This document shows positions 1-8,971 of a DNA stretch of 64,000 bases, one piece after another. The DNA lies in the NCBI GenBank assembly GCA_011053005.1, contig DRHW01000001.1, positions 1-64,000 on the forward strand, in the 5' to 3' direction. The position numbers and the translations under genes were made by a program. This stretch comes from Methylophaga sp. Its GTDB lineage: Bacteria > Pseudomonadota > Gammaproteobacteria > Nitrosococcales > Methylophagaceae. Position 1 is the stretch's first letter. Every line of letters begins with the position of its first letter. The notes beneath the pieces are model-generated. The model was given only the letters and a program-made list of their open reading frames with translations, was not told the DNA's origin and made no database searches.

Positions 1-345
1 AATACTAAAATAAATGGCGTTAACATTAAGCCTTAGTTTGAAGAACAGCATCTAAATATCCATTAGCATTTAGTGAAAAATGAATATTGTTGATTAACTC
101 ATAATTTGTTCAGTCTGTTTAATAGAGGAATGGCCCTGACTTAACTAGAACTTGCTAAATCAACAGAGCAATTTAGGCGTTCCATAGTGGTTCTCTTTAA
201 TTTCAAATAGATTAAAATAGGCCTCGATGAACTTATCACCTAAAGTATAAGGATAATGTCCCGATACTCTCTATACTTAACTATTAATTCGATTCTTATT
301 CTCTAGATTTATACGTGGATATTGAACATACAAACAAGGAAGAAC
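1..345. other. gene-free left edge and chemoreceptor leader
   Basis: I see no coding region, RNA gene or clear repeat here. The stretch is AT-rich and ends in the leader of the chemoreceptor gene. A purine-rich ribosome binding site (AAGGAAG) lies just before position 346. Promoters for the chemoreceptor presumably lie here, but I could not pick one with confidence. Confidence 0.5.
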
Positions 346-2046
346 ATGCAGTTTATTAAAAATTTACCTATCGGAAAGAAAATTTATACCATCGTCATTA
401 CTCTTGCTTTGTCACAGATTTTTATTGCGTCGTTTGCAATATTTAAAATGAATGATATCGGTGCTGAATTTGATGTTATGTATAAGATAGCGATACCTTT
501 AGATAAACTTGTTTCAACCACCAGTAAGTTACAACTACAAAAAGCGGCTGTGCTAGAAAAATTATTTCGTGCAGCAAAGTCTGGAGCTTCTCGTAGTGTA
601 ATTAAAGAGCATATTGCTAGAATCGAAAATATTACTGTGCTAAACAAGCAAGCACTGGAAGATATACTCGCCATTTTGAAAAGAGCTGAAAACGAGCCTC
701 TTAATGCCTCTTTACTAGAAGATATTGCCAAACTTATAGAATATACGGCTAAAGTTGTAGAGAATCAGAATAACTATCAAAAATATGTCGATGGTGCGAT
801 CAAAGTTATCAAAAGAGGCAGTGTCATGTCGGGTGGGGGTTATCTGACGGATGAAGAGCAAAAACAACTCGAAAAAATCGAAGCTAGCTTGTTCGAAGCT
901 TTAGAAACAATGCAAGCAAGTATTGATAACATCACTAACCGTGCAGTGACTAATGTCCAGCAAGTACAAAGTGCCAGCTTATTCAGCCTGATTGCTATTG
1001 CTATAGTGTCACTATTAATTGGCGCCTTCATTTCAAAAATGATTATCAGTAACATTGTTGTGCCAATTAAACAGGTCATGAACACGTTGAATGACATGGC
1101 ACAAAATAACGATCTTACTAAACGGATGAATTTTAGTAGTACTGATGAAGTTGGCGCTATGGGTAAGAGCTTCAATACCTTTGTTGAAAAACTACAAGGG
1201 TTAGTCTCTAGCATTGCCACTGCATCAGAACAACTTTCAACTGCGGCAGAAAAAACCTTAGTCGTAAGCGTGACCACTAATCAAAATATTGCTGAACAAA
1301 AATACGAAACAACAAAAGTGGCTAGCGCGATTACAGAAATGGCTACGAAAATCCAAGATGTGGCAGCTAATGCTGAACAAGCTTCCTCAGCCGCATCTAA
1401 AGGTGATCGTGATTCCAAAACGGGAAGAAAGGCGGTTGAAGAAATTGTCGTGTCAATAAACGATCTAGCAGGAGAAATAAATAACTCAACCGATGTTATC
1501 AGCAAATTAAAATTAGATACGGTCAACATTGGCACTGTACTTGATGTCATCAAAAGCATTGCTGAGCAAACCAATCTACTTGCACTTAACGCTGCTATTG
1601 AAGCGGCTAGAGCGGGCGAACAAGGAAGAGGTTTTGCAGTTGTTGCCGATGAAGTGCGTTCTTTAGCACAAAAAACCCAAGACTCAACGCACCAAATTGA
1701 ACAATTAATTTCAACCTTACAACAAGGTTCTGATAACGCCGTTAAATCGATGGCTCAAAATAAGAATAGTATCGAAGGCTTGGTGTCTAAAGCCATCAAT
1801 GCAACAGACTCACTTAATGCCATTACCCTTTCAGTAAGCTCTATTACAGAAATGAACACCTTGATTGCTAGTGCAGCAGAACAGCAGAGCTATGTTGTGA
1901 TTGAAATCAATAAAAATGTTCATAATATTCAACAAGTTTCTGAAGATACAGCTCATGGTTCAGACCAAGTTTCGCAAGCTAGCCAACAAATAGCAGGATT
2001 AAGCGAAAACTTAAGAGGCATGGTTAAACAATTTAATGTAAGTTAA
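346..2046 (+). CDS. methyl-accepting chemotaxis protein
   Basis: Transmembrane chemoreceptor that senses a periplasmic ligand and controls the CheA kinase. From the chosen ATG (566 aa) there is a first membrane helix at about residues 12-34, a helical periplasmic domain to about 205, a second membrane helix at about 208-230, a HAMP linker and a long cytoplasmic coiled coil. The conserved signalling tip is clear ([20 protein letters not shown] and [13 protein letters not shown]). A longer reading from TTG at 322 is possible, but the ATG at 346 has an AAGGAAG site six to seven bases upstream and places a short basic N-terminus before the first helix. No CheB/CheR-type C-terminal pentapeptide is evident. 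It stands alone, followed by a hairpin terminator. The ligand cannot be inferred. Confidence 0.93.
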   Translation: MQFIKNLPIGKKIYTIVITLALSQIFIASFAIFKMNDIGAEFDVMYKIAIPLDKLVSTTSKLQLQKAAVLEKLFRAAKSGASRSVIKEHIARIENITVLNKQALEDILAILKRAENEPLNASLLEDIAKLIEYTAKVVENQNNYQKYVDGAIKVIKRGSVMSGGGYLTDEEQKQLEKIEASLFEALETMQASIDNITNRAVTNVQQVQSASLFSLIAIAIVSLLIGAFISKMIISNIVVPIKQVMNTLNDMAQNNDLTKRMNFSSTDEVGAMGKSFNTFVEKLQGLVSSIATASEQLSTAAEKTLVVSVTTNQNIAEQKYETTKVASAITEMATKIQDVAANAEQASSAASKGDRDSKTGRKAVEEIVVSINDLAGEINNSTDVISKLKLDTVNIGTVLDVIKSIAEQTNLLALNAAIEAARAGEQGRGFAVVADEVRSLAQKTQDSTHQIEQLISTLQQGSDNAVKSMAQNKNSIEGLVSKAINATDSLNAITLSVSSITEMNTLIASAAEQQSYVVIEINKNVHNIQQVSEDTAHGSDQVSQASQQIAGLSENLRGMVKQFNVS

Positions 2047-2386
2047 ATTTTATAGCTTAGCTAATAATCAATAAATCTTGATGAGCCACAACTCTCGTTT
2101 TGGCTCATCTTTGATTAAGATCATCTCAATATTACTACCAAGGTAAAAAAACAAGCTATATAGAATAAAAGCTTAACTACAAAATGGCTGGAACTTTGCA
2201 TACTGCCATAAAATCAGTAGCAGCATAAGGTAGTAAACTCCTCCCACCTCACGATAAAAATGAAACGTTGTGCTGATTAATCGATGTATAAGAACGAGGT
2301 TAAAATCACCATTAATTCTTGCTCACTACCTCCGAATTTATTTGTTCAAGCAAAGCATCTGGAACATCACAGCCTTGTTATATGAA
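2047..2386. other. convergent intergenic region
   Basis: Between the chemoreceptor and the convergent permease gene. Apart from the hairpin at 2080-2112 I see no gene or repeat; the remainder is AT-rich and unstructured. Confidence 0.5.
2080..2112 (+). terminator. Rho-independent terminator of chemoreceptor
   Basis: Inverted repeat GATGAGCCA (2080-2088) with TGGCTCATC (2101-2109), followed by a short T run. It lies 34 bases after the chemoreceptor stop codon. Confidence 0.7.
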
Positions 2387-3370
2387 TTAAAAATGCCCAA
2401 ACGCTGTATATAAATTAAACGCACTGATTAAACTGATTAATGAGCCTACTAATATCAATAAGGTTTTTGTTTTAAGATGACGCGTAATATAAGCAGCAAA
2501 AGGCGCGGCAAATAAACCACCGATGACTAAGCCTGCAACAATAATCCACACACTTTGATCTAAAATTGAAAACAACGCTGTTGCAACCGTCACTGTTAAG
2601 AAAAATTCAGCAAAATTAACCGACCCGATAGTTGTCCTCGGATCATGTCCCGCGCCTACTAATGTGGTTGTTACAATTGGTCCCCAACCACCGCCGCCTG
2701 TTGTATCCATAAGACCACCAAACAAGGCTAATGGCGCGATCTTCTTAGTATTAATATCTGAACGGGCTCGAATGTGTCGAAAAGCTTTGCTTAAAACATA
2801 CAAACCCATCACTAATAAATATAGGCTGATATACGGCTTCAATGCATGGCCATCAATCGTATTCAAAATATAAGTACCGATTAAACCACCAACAATGCCG
2901 GGTAGCAGCAAACTAAAAAATAGTTTTTTATTCACATTGCCCATTTTTAAATGCGATACGCCAGATACGCCTGATGTAAATACTTCCGCTAAATGAGTCG
3001 CACCACTGGCCATCGCTGGCGAAGCACCCACAGCCAGCAAGAAACTACTTGAGGTGATGCCGTATGCCATGCCTAAGGCGCCATCAATAATTTGTGCGAT
3101 GAGTCCAACCAATAACGCACCCCAAAACATAGGGTCATGAAGCGTATCAGTAATAATCTGAGCGCCACTTCGTATATTTCCGCCTAAAAATAAACGATAA
3201 ACCAGATACAATATCAACCCTATTAATATTGCAAAGACCAAATAGCTTGCGATACGAAGTAATGGATGCTGAGACGGATGCGTAATCTGATATTCAACAG
3301 GGGGGATACCAAGCGCCTGATGTTCAGGGTTTATTGACTGATCATCAAGGTCTAAGCGACGAATTTTCAT
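2387..3370 (-). CDS. TSUP (TauE/SafE) family membrane permease
   Basis: Multi-pass inner-membrane protein of the sulfite exporter TauE/SafE family, which move sulfur-containing or organic anions; the actual substrate is not predictable. The 327-residue protein has an unusual hydrophilic N-terminal leader of about 40 residues, one membrane segment near 40-62, then the paired TSUP repeats with glycine-rich motifs (DGALGMAYG near 95, and DTTGGGGWGPIV in the second half). The duplicated DGxxGxxYG and GGGGWGP elements are characteristic of the longer TSUP subtype. It is monocistronic. A small hairpin lies just upstream (arms 3396-3401 and 3407-3412). Confidence 0.85.
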   Translation of the reverse strand: MKIRRLDLDDQSINPEHQALGIPPVEYQITHPSQHPLLRIASYLVFAILIGLILYLVYRLFLGGNIRSGAQIITDTLHDPMFWGALLVGLIAQIIDGALGMAYGITSSSFLLAVGASPAMASGATHLAEVFTSGVSGVSHLKMGNVNKKLFFSLLLPGIVGGLIGTYILNTIDGHALKPYISLYLLVMGLYVLSKAFRHIRARSDINTKKIAPLALFGGLMDTTGGGGWGPIVTTTLVGAGHDPRTTIGSVNFAEFFLTVTVATALFSILDQSVWIIVAGLVIGGLFAAPFAAYITRHLKTKTLLILVGSLISLISAFNLYTAFGHF

Positions 3371-3775
3371 AAAGATGTTCCGATTAAAAAGAAGTAGTAC
3401 GGGGGTCGTACTGATTTTAAAATCGCTATACTATGGCATTTTCTTTATTTAATTAAATACTATGTATTTATATTGCTTATACGATTACAAGATATAGAAG
3501 GAAGTTACACATAGAGCAAAGTTCCTCGCCTCATCACTGTGAAATACCTTAAATATGTTATCTGATTGATAAAAAATCAGATCCGTGTTTCGATTACGTT
3601 GATTATATTTAGTCAATGCTCACATAGAAATACTTCAGCTGACAAAAATTCGATACAAACGGAACTTTTAAATAAGACTATCGTCAGACAGTCCATTAAT
3701 GAATGCTGATGCCAATACATGGCTGAAATGAAGAATAACGACATACACGATCTTATAACTGAAGGAATACCGAGC
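3371..3775. other. divergent intergenic region, permease / Bat operon
   Basis: Separates the minus-strand permease from the plus-strand moxR operon and must carry both promoters. A perfect 6-bp hairpin AGTACG (3396-3401), loop ggggt, CGTACT (3407-3412) lies about 26 bases before the permease start and could be an operator. The last part (3719-3775) is open in the moxR frame but lacks a ribosome binding site. No other gene or repeat seen. Confidence 0.45.
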
Positions 3776-4762
3776 ATGACAGAGGCAAGTTTGACTAATT
3801 CACAGATTGCGGTTCAACAGCTTAAAACCTACATTAGTAAGCAGATTATCGGCCAAGAAATATTAGTAGAACGCATGCTCATCGCCTTGTTAGCGGATGG
3901 TCATATTTTGGTTGAAGGCGCGCCAGGCTTAGCAAAAACCCGAGCCATTAACGTACTGAGTAAAGGCATTGAAGCGGATTTTCATCGCGTGCAATTTACG
4001 CCTGATTTATTACCCGCTGACTTAACCGGCACCGAAATATATCGTCCTCAACAAGGTAATTTTGAATTTCAAAAAGGTCCGTTGTTTCATAATCTCATTC
4101 TTGCTGATGAGATCAATCGCTCGCCCGCTAAAGTGCAAGCGGCTTTATTAGAAGCGATGGCAGAAAGACAAATTACTGTTGGTGCAGCGACTTATCCCTT
4201 ACCTGAATTATTTATGGTGATGGCAACCCAAAACCCGATAGAGCAAGAAGGCACTTATCCCCTGCCCGAAGCGCAATTAGATCGGTTTATGTTGCATGTG
4301 AAAATTGATTATCCACATGCTCAACATGAAAAAGATATTTTACATTTAGCCCGATCTGAAGCCCGCGGCGAACTGACTCATAATCAATCATCCCCCACAA
4401 AAATCAGCCAACAAAGCTTATTAACCGCACGTAAAGAAGTGTTAGATGTGTTTATGAGCGACACCTTAGAAGAATATTTATTGCAACTGATTATCGCGAC
4501 GCGTAACCCGAGTGTATACGGCGAAGATATGGCTTCTTGGGTGCAATATGGCGCAAGTCCGCGTGCCAGTATTGCTTTAGATCGTGGCGCTCGTGCTAAA
4601 GCATGGTTGCAACAGCGTGATTTTGTCACGCCGGAAGATATACAAGATATCGCGTTTGATGTGTTACGCCATCGTTTGATTTTATCTTACGAAGCCGAAG
4701 CAGAAGGTATTACGACTGATCGCGTGATTCAAGAATTAATTGCTCGCGTTGCCGTCCCTTAA
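3776..4762 (+). CDS. MoxR-family AAA+ ATPase
   Basis: Cytoplasmic AAA+ ATPase of the MoxR/RavA group, thought to act as a chaperone that activates or assembles von Willebrand factor A (VWA) proteins encoded next to it. From the chosen start (328 aa) the Walker A GAPGLAKT is at 48-55, the Walker B/DE box LILADE at about 107-112 and sensor 1 ATQNP follows. I prefer the ATG at 3776 because AAGGAA lies eight bases upstream; an in-frame ATG at 3719 would add 19 residues with no visible ribosome binding site. First gene of a six-gene operon with 15 bases to the next gene. Confidence 0.93.
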   Translation: MTEASLTNSQIAVQQLKTYISKQIIGQEILVERMLIALLADGHILVEGAPGLAKTRAINVLSKGIEADFHRVQFTPDLLPADLTGTEIYRPQQGNFEFQKGPLFHNLILADEINRSPAKVQAALLEAMAERQITVGAATYPLPELFMVMATQNPIEQEGTYPLPEAQLDRFMLHVKIDYPHAQHEKDILHLARSEARGELTHNQSSPTKISQQSLLTARKEVLDVFMSDTLEEYLLQLIIATRNPSVYGEDMASWVQYGASPRASIALDRGARAKAWLQQRDFVTPEDIQDIAFDVLRHRLILSYEAEAEGITTDRVIQELIARVAVP

Positions 4763-4777
4763 GCAGGATCAGCAAAA

Positions 4778-5671
4778 GTGAATTCAGCAGTACAAAACAA
4801 TACTGATCTTGTTTCGATACGATTAAAAACACTGATAGATTTAGCTAAATCTATCGCTATGTTGAAACGTCGTCGTCATCAAATTCAAGCAGGTCAAAAT
4901 GGCGAATATGTATCGCGATTTAAGGGCCGCGGCATGGAGTTTGATGAAACACGTATTTATCAACCAGGTGATGATATTCGCAGTATTGATTGGCGAGTCA
5001 CGGCGCGTAGCGACAAGACACATACCAAAGTTTATCGTGAAGAACGTGAACGTCCAGTCTTTATTTCGGTCGACTATCGTCCAAAAATGGCGTTTGCGAC
5101 ACGCGGCGTATTTAAATCAGTACAAGCTGCAAAAATAGCAGCGTTGTTAGCATGGTCGGCTCAAGCTAATGGCGATCGAATTGGTGGTCAAATTTTTAAC
5201 GAACATGGCTGTCAAGAAATCAAACCCAAAGGTGGTAAACACGGTGTTTTATATTTCTTGAACGCCTTAGTAAAACCCGATTGTACTAATGATGCGAACG
5301 TTTCATTAGAGCGTGTATTAACACGGCTTGTTCACCACTCGCGTCCGGGCAGTTTGATTTATGTGATTAGCGATTTTCGAGGTTTAACTGAAACCGCCGA
5401 GTTGCATTTATCGAAATTAGGTCGACATTGCGAAGTGGTATTAATCCATATTTACGACCCCTTAGAAAGCCAACTACCCGCTAAAGGTCGTTTTCGTTTT
5501 ACCGATGCCATCCGCGATATTATTGTCGATAGTCGTGATACAAAACGCTTAGCAGACTATCAACAGCGGTTTCAGCAGCAACAACTTCATTTACAAACCT
5601 TGAGCAAAAAGTGGCAAATGACCTTATTGCAATGCAGTACCAACGATGATCCGCTAGAGGTGATACGCTAA
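4778..5671 (+). CDS. DUF58 domain protein of Bat operon
   Basis: DUF58 protein with a degenerate VWA-like C-terminal half, the usual second gene after moxR. The family hallmark is present: a GRGMEFDETRIYQPGDD stretch near residue 50 followed by SIDWRVTAR. 297 aa, no membrane segment, so probably cytoplasmic. It starts with GTG at 4778 with AGGA about ten bases upstream. The stop TAA overlaps the next ATG by one base, implying translational coupling. The exact biochemical role of DUF58 is unknown; association with aerotolerance/envelope complexes is known for the operon type. Confidence 0.9.
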   Translation: MNSAVQNNTDLVSIRLKTLIDLAKSIAMLKRRRHQIQAGQNGEYVSRFKGRGMEFDETRIYQPGDDIRSIDWRVTARSDKTHTKVYREERERPVFISVDYRPKMAFATRGVFKSVQAAKIAALLAWSAQANGDRIGGQIFNEHGCQEIKPKGGKHGVLYFLNALVKPDCTNDANVSLERVLTRLVHHSRPGSLIYVISDFRGLTETAELHLSKLGRHCEVVLIHIYDPLESQLPAKGRFRFTDAIRDIIVDSRDTKRLADYQQRFQQQQLHLQTLSKKWQMTLLQCSTNDDPLEVIR

Positions 5672-6135
5672 TGGAACAAAGTTTACCTTTACGTGATATC
5701 CATTTACCCGAGGCTGTTTCTTGGTGGCCACCCGCGATCGGCTGGTGGTTATTATTAGTGTTGATTCCTCTCGTTATTTTTGGCATTTGGTGGTTTTATA
5801 AACGCCTCACACGAAATACCGCCCTAAAAAGTGCTAAACGATTATTAATCAGCATTAAAAATAATCCTGATAGCAACGATCTGCAAAAGCTACAACACCT
5901 ATCATCCTGGTTACGCCGTGTCACGATGAGTGTTGCCCCTAAACAACACAATGCAGGTTTAACCGGCAAAGCATGGTTAGCTTATTTAGATAATAGTGTT
6001 AAAGGTTCACCATTTAGTGACGGTATTGGCCAATGCCTAGCCGATGTGCAATTTAGACAATCCGCACCTGCTGATCTTGATATCAATGCCTTAATTGCCC
6101 TTTGTGAATCGTGGTTAAAAGGACAAAAACAATGA
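5671..6135 (+). CDS. DUF4381 membrane protein of Bat operon
   Basis: Short (154 aa) protein with one strong membrane helix near residues 24-45 (GWWLLLVLIPLVIFGIWWF) preceded by a tryptophan-rich segment and followed by a cytoplasmic helical domain of about 110 residues. This architecture and position between DUF58 and the first VWA gene match DUF4381 proteins. It overlaps the upstream gene by one base and the downstream gene by four (ATGA). Function unknown; probably a membrane anchor of the Bat complex. Confidence 0.85.
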   Translation: MEQSLPLRDIHLPEAVSWWPPAIGWWLLLVLIPLVIFGIWWFYKRLTRNTALKSAKRLLISIKNNPDSNDLQKLQHLSSWLRRVTMSVAPKQHNAGLTGKAWLAYLDNSVKGSPFSDGIGQCLADVQFRQSAPADLDINALIALCESWLKGQKQ

Positions 6136-7118
6136 TTCATTTTGAATGGCCTTGGTTATTACTTGCCCTACCACTGCCTTTGTTAGTGCGTTGGCTATTG
6201 CCGGCACAAACACCCGTAGAACAAGCCGCTTTAAAAGTCCCGTTTCTTGATGATTTAGGCACTGCTGAAACCACAAAAGTATCATCAGATAAACAATGGC
6301 CACTCATTCTCGCCAGCATTGCTTGGGTTTTATTAGTTGTGGCAACTAGTCGTCCACAATGGTTAGGCGAACCGATTGAACAAGCGATATCAGGACGAGA
6401 TTTAATGCTTGCCGTGGATGTTTCCGGCAGTATGCAACAAGAAGATTTTGTGATTAATAAACGACAAGTTGACCGTTTAACAGCGACCAAACAAGTCGCT
6501 ACCCAATTTATCGAACGCCGTTCAGGTGACCGTGTCGGTTTGATATTATTTGGCACCACAGCTTATGTGCAAACACCATTAACCTTTGATCACAAAACCG
6601 TTGCCACTTTATTAGATGAAGCCTTTATTGGTATAACTGATGACAAACCAGCAACCTCAATTGGTGATGCAATTGGCCTTGCGGTAAAACGTATGGAGGA
6701 TCAGCAAGCCAATACTCACGTCCTTATTCTATTAACCGATGGTGCAAATACCGCCGGCGAAATTTCACCATTACAAGCGGCTGATCTTGCCGCAAGTCAT
6801 CAACTTAAGATTTATACGATTGGAATCGGTGCAGATGAAATGATCGTTCGTAGTCTTTTTGGCGCTCAAAGAGTTAATCCATCGCTTGATTTAGATGAAA
6901 AAACCTTAACGGCGATTGCTGATAAAACAGGCGGTCAATACTTCCGTGCTAGAAATACCGAAGAGCTTGAGAAAATTTATACCTTGCTGGATCAACTAGA
7001 ACCCGTAGAAAAAGACAAACAATATTTTAGGCCATTGAGCGAGCTTTATCCTTGGCCATTAGGATTAGCCTTGTTCATTGCAGCCATTGTGAGCATAAGA
7101 CGTTTGAGGTGGTCATGA
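6132..7118 (+). CDS. batA: VWA domain membrane protein, BatA-like
   Basis: Inner-membrane von Willebrand factor A protein. From ATG 6132 (328 aa) there are two N-terminal membrane helices (about 6-23 and 57-72), a VWA domain with an intact metal-ion-dependent adhesion site DVSGS at 96-100, and a C-terminal membrane helix near 308-325. The start is chosen because AAAGGA precedes it and because it forms an ATGA overlap with the previous stop; an upstream in-frame ATG at 6111 lies inside the previous gene. Bat proteins are linked to oxygen tolerance and envelope stress in Bacteroides and Leptospira; the role here is inferred from context. Confidence 0.9.
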   Translation: MIHFEWPWLLLALPLPLLVRWLLPAQTPVEQAALKVPFLDDLGTAETTKVSSDKQWPLILASIAWVLLVVATSRPQWLGEPIEQAISGRDLMLAVDVSGSMQQEDFVINKRQVDRLTATKQVATQFIERRSGDRVGLILFGTTAYVQTPLTFDHKTVATLLDEAFIGITDDKPATSIGDAIGLAVKRMEDQQANTHVLILLTDGANTAGEISPLQAADLAASHQLKIYTIGIGADEMIVRSLFGAQRVNPSLDLDEKTLTAIADKTGGQYFRARNTEELEKIYTLLDQLEPVEKDKQYFRPLSELYPWPLGLALFIAAIVSIRRLRWS

Positions 7119-8971
7119 ATTTAGCTGACTTTCATTTTATAAGACCTTATTGGTTTTTAGCCCTATTACCAGCATTCATATTCATCGCCCTATCCGTCAG
7201 AAACAAACTGGCGCGTGGCAATTGGTCTGAAGTATGTGATTCGGCTTTATTACCTTTTATTTTGCAAAACGGCGATAAAAAAGCAAAACGTCGTTGGACA
7301 TCAGCTGCCATGTCGATTGCTAGTGTGTTAGCCATTATTGCCCTAGCAGGTCCAACATGGGAACGCTTGCCCACACCTGCTTTTCGTAATGATGCCGCTT
7401 TAGTGGTTGCACTTGATCTTTCTCGTTCGATGAATGCAACCGATATTAACCCAAGCAGATTAATTCGAGCGAGATACAAAATAGCGGATATTTTGCAACT
7501 GCGTAAAGATGGCTTAACCGCTTTGATTGCTTATGCGGGCGATGCCTTTACCGTGACACCGTTGACGAGCGATAACGCAACCATTAGTAATCAACTCAAT
7601 GCCCTAACTACCGACATTATGCCAAGTGATGGTAGCAATACACTGGCGGCGCTCAAACAAGCCGTAGAATTATTACAACAAGGTGGTCAAACCCAAGGGT
7701 CGATTTTACTGATAGCAGACGGTATTAATGCTAATGCAATGGCTCAAGCTAAATCCATTTTAGGTAACTACAAATTATCAATATTAGGTATTGGTACCGC
7801 TGAAGGTGCGCCGATTAAACTGACTAGTGGCGGCTTTTTAAAAGATGAACAAGGCAATATTGTGGTGCCAAAATTAGATTCATCACAACTCGCTTCTCTT
7901 GCCCAAATTGGTGATGGTATTTATCAAACAATTAGTAGCGATGATGGTGATATTCAAAATCTAATCGCTAATAGTAATGCGGCTGTTACCGAACAAACAA
8001 TGGAAGATTCCAAACATTTGGTCGAACAATGGGCTGAACAAGGGCCGTGGTTATTATTACTATTATTGCCTTTAGCCGCTTTGTATTTTAGAAAAGGTTT
8101 ATTGATTGTTCCCGTTATTGTTTTGATGAATTACCCGCAAGATAGTTATGCTTTTGAATGGCAAGATTTGTGGAAAACGCCCGACCAACAAGGTCAACAA
8201 GCGTTTGATCATCAACAATATGAACAAGCTGCAGCTAAGTTTAAATCGCCTGATTGGCAAGCTGCCGCACAATATAAAGCTGAAAAATACCAACAAGCGG
8301 CTGAAACTTTGCAACCACTTCAACAACCAACTGCTGATGTTTATTACAATCGAGCGACGGCTTTAGCTAAAGCGGGACAATTACAACCCGCTTTAGATGT
8401 TTATAACAAAGCACTGAAACTCAATCCTAAACATGAAGATGCGCTTTATAATAAAAAGCTGGTCGAACAAGCCTTAGAAAAACAAAAACAAGATAAAAAG
8501 CAGGATCAGGATAAGAAAAAATCAGATTCAGACTCATCTGATAAAGACAAAAAAGACGATAAAAGTGATGAATCGCAAGACAAACCTGATGACCAAAAAG
8601 ATCAGCAAGATAAAGACAAACAATCAGACAAGTCTTCTGATAATCAAAAAAATGAAGATAATGATCAAAGTCAGAATGACAAGTCTAATCAATCAGAGCA
8701 ACAAGCTGATAATGACCAACAAAAATCAGATGAGGAAAAACAAAACGAACAAGATAAACAAACTGAATCAAATCAAGCTTCACAACCAGAAAAAGAAGCT
8801 GATGACAAACAGGCTCAGCAACAATCAGCTCAAAATCCTGACAAAAGTGATGAACAAAAACAGGCTCAAGAACAATGGCTCAAGCGTATTCCTGATGATC
8901 CAGCGGGCTTATTAAAACGCAAATTCAAATATCAGTATAGTCAACGCAATAGGGGCTCACAACAGGAATGA
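7115..8971 (+). CDS. batB: VWA-TPR fusion protein, BatB/BatC-like
   Basis: 618-residue membrane protein joining a BatB-type VWA domain to a BatC-type tetratricopeptide region. Two membrane helices precede the VWA domain, whose metal site DLSRS is at 101-105. A third membrane helix lies near 310-330, followed by another hydrophobic stretch and then two to three TPR helices pairs at roughly 390-460 (YNRATALAKAGQLQPALDVY). Residues about 465-590 are an extremely charged, low-complexity tail rich in Lys, Asp, Gln and Ser. The tail lies after the third helix, so on the opposite side from or same side as the TPRs depending on the fourth segment. Start at 7115 gives an ATGA overlap with batA; the in-frame ATG at 7052 is inside batA. 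Confidence 0.88.
   Translation: MNLADFHFIRPYWFLALLPAFIFIALSVRNKLARGNWSEVCDSALLPFILQNGDKKAKRRWTSAAMSIASVLAIIALAGPTWERLPTPAFRNDAALVVALDLSRSMNATDINPSRLIRARYKIADILQLRKDGLTALIAYAGDAFTVTPLTSDNATISNQLNALTTDIMPSDGSNTLAALKQAVELLQQGGQTQGSILLIADGINANAMAQAKSILGNYKLSILGIGTAEGAPIKLTSGGFLKDEQGNIVVPKLDSSQLASLAQIGDGIYQTISSDDGDIQNLIANSNAAVTEQTMEDSKHLVEQWAEQGPWLLLLLLPLAALYFRKGLLIVPVIVLMNYPQDSYAFEWQDLWKTPDQQGQQAFDHQQYEQAAAKFKSPDWQAAAQYKAEKYQQAAETLQPLQQPTADVYYNRATALAKAGQLQPALDVYNKALKLNPKHEDALYNKKLVEQALEKQKQDKKQDQDKKKSDSDSSDKDKKDDKSDESQDKPDDQKDQQDKDKQSDKSSDNQKNEDNDQSQNDKSNQSEQQADNDQQKSDEEKQNEQDKQTESNQASQPEKEADDKQAQQQSAQNPDKSDEQKQAQEQWLKRIPDDPAGLLKRKFKYQYSQRNRGSQQE

Noticed and set aside
8148-8915. Open frames in other phases over the Lys/Asp/Gln-rich tail of the VWA-TPR gene
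   Set aside because: They are composition artefacts of the low-complexity coding sequence and have no ribosome binding site or homology pattern.
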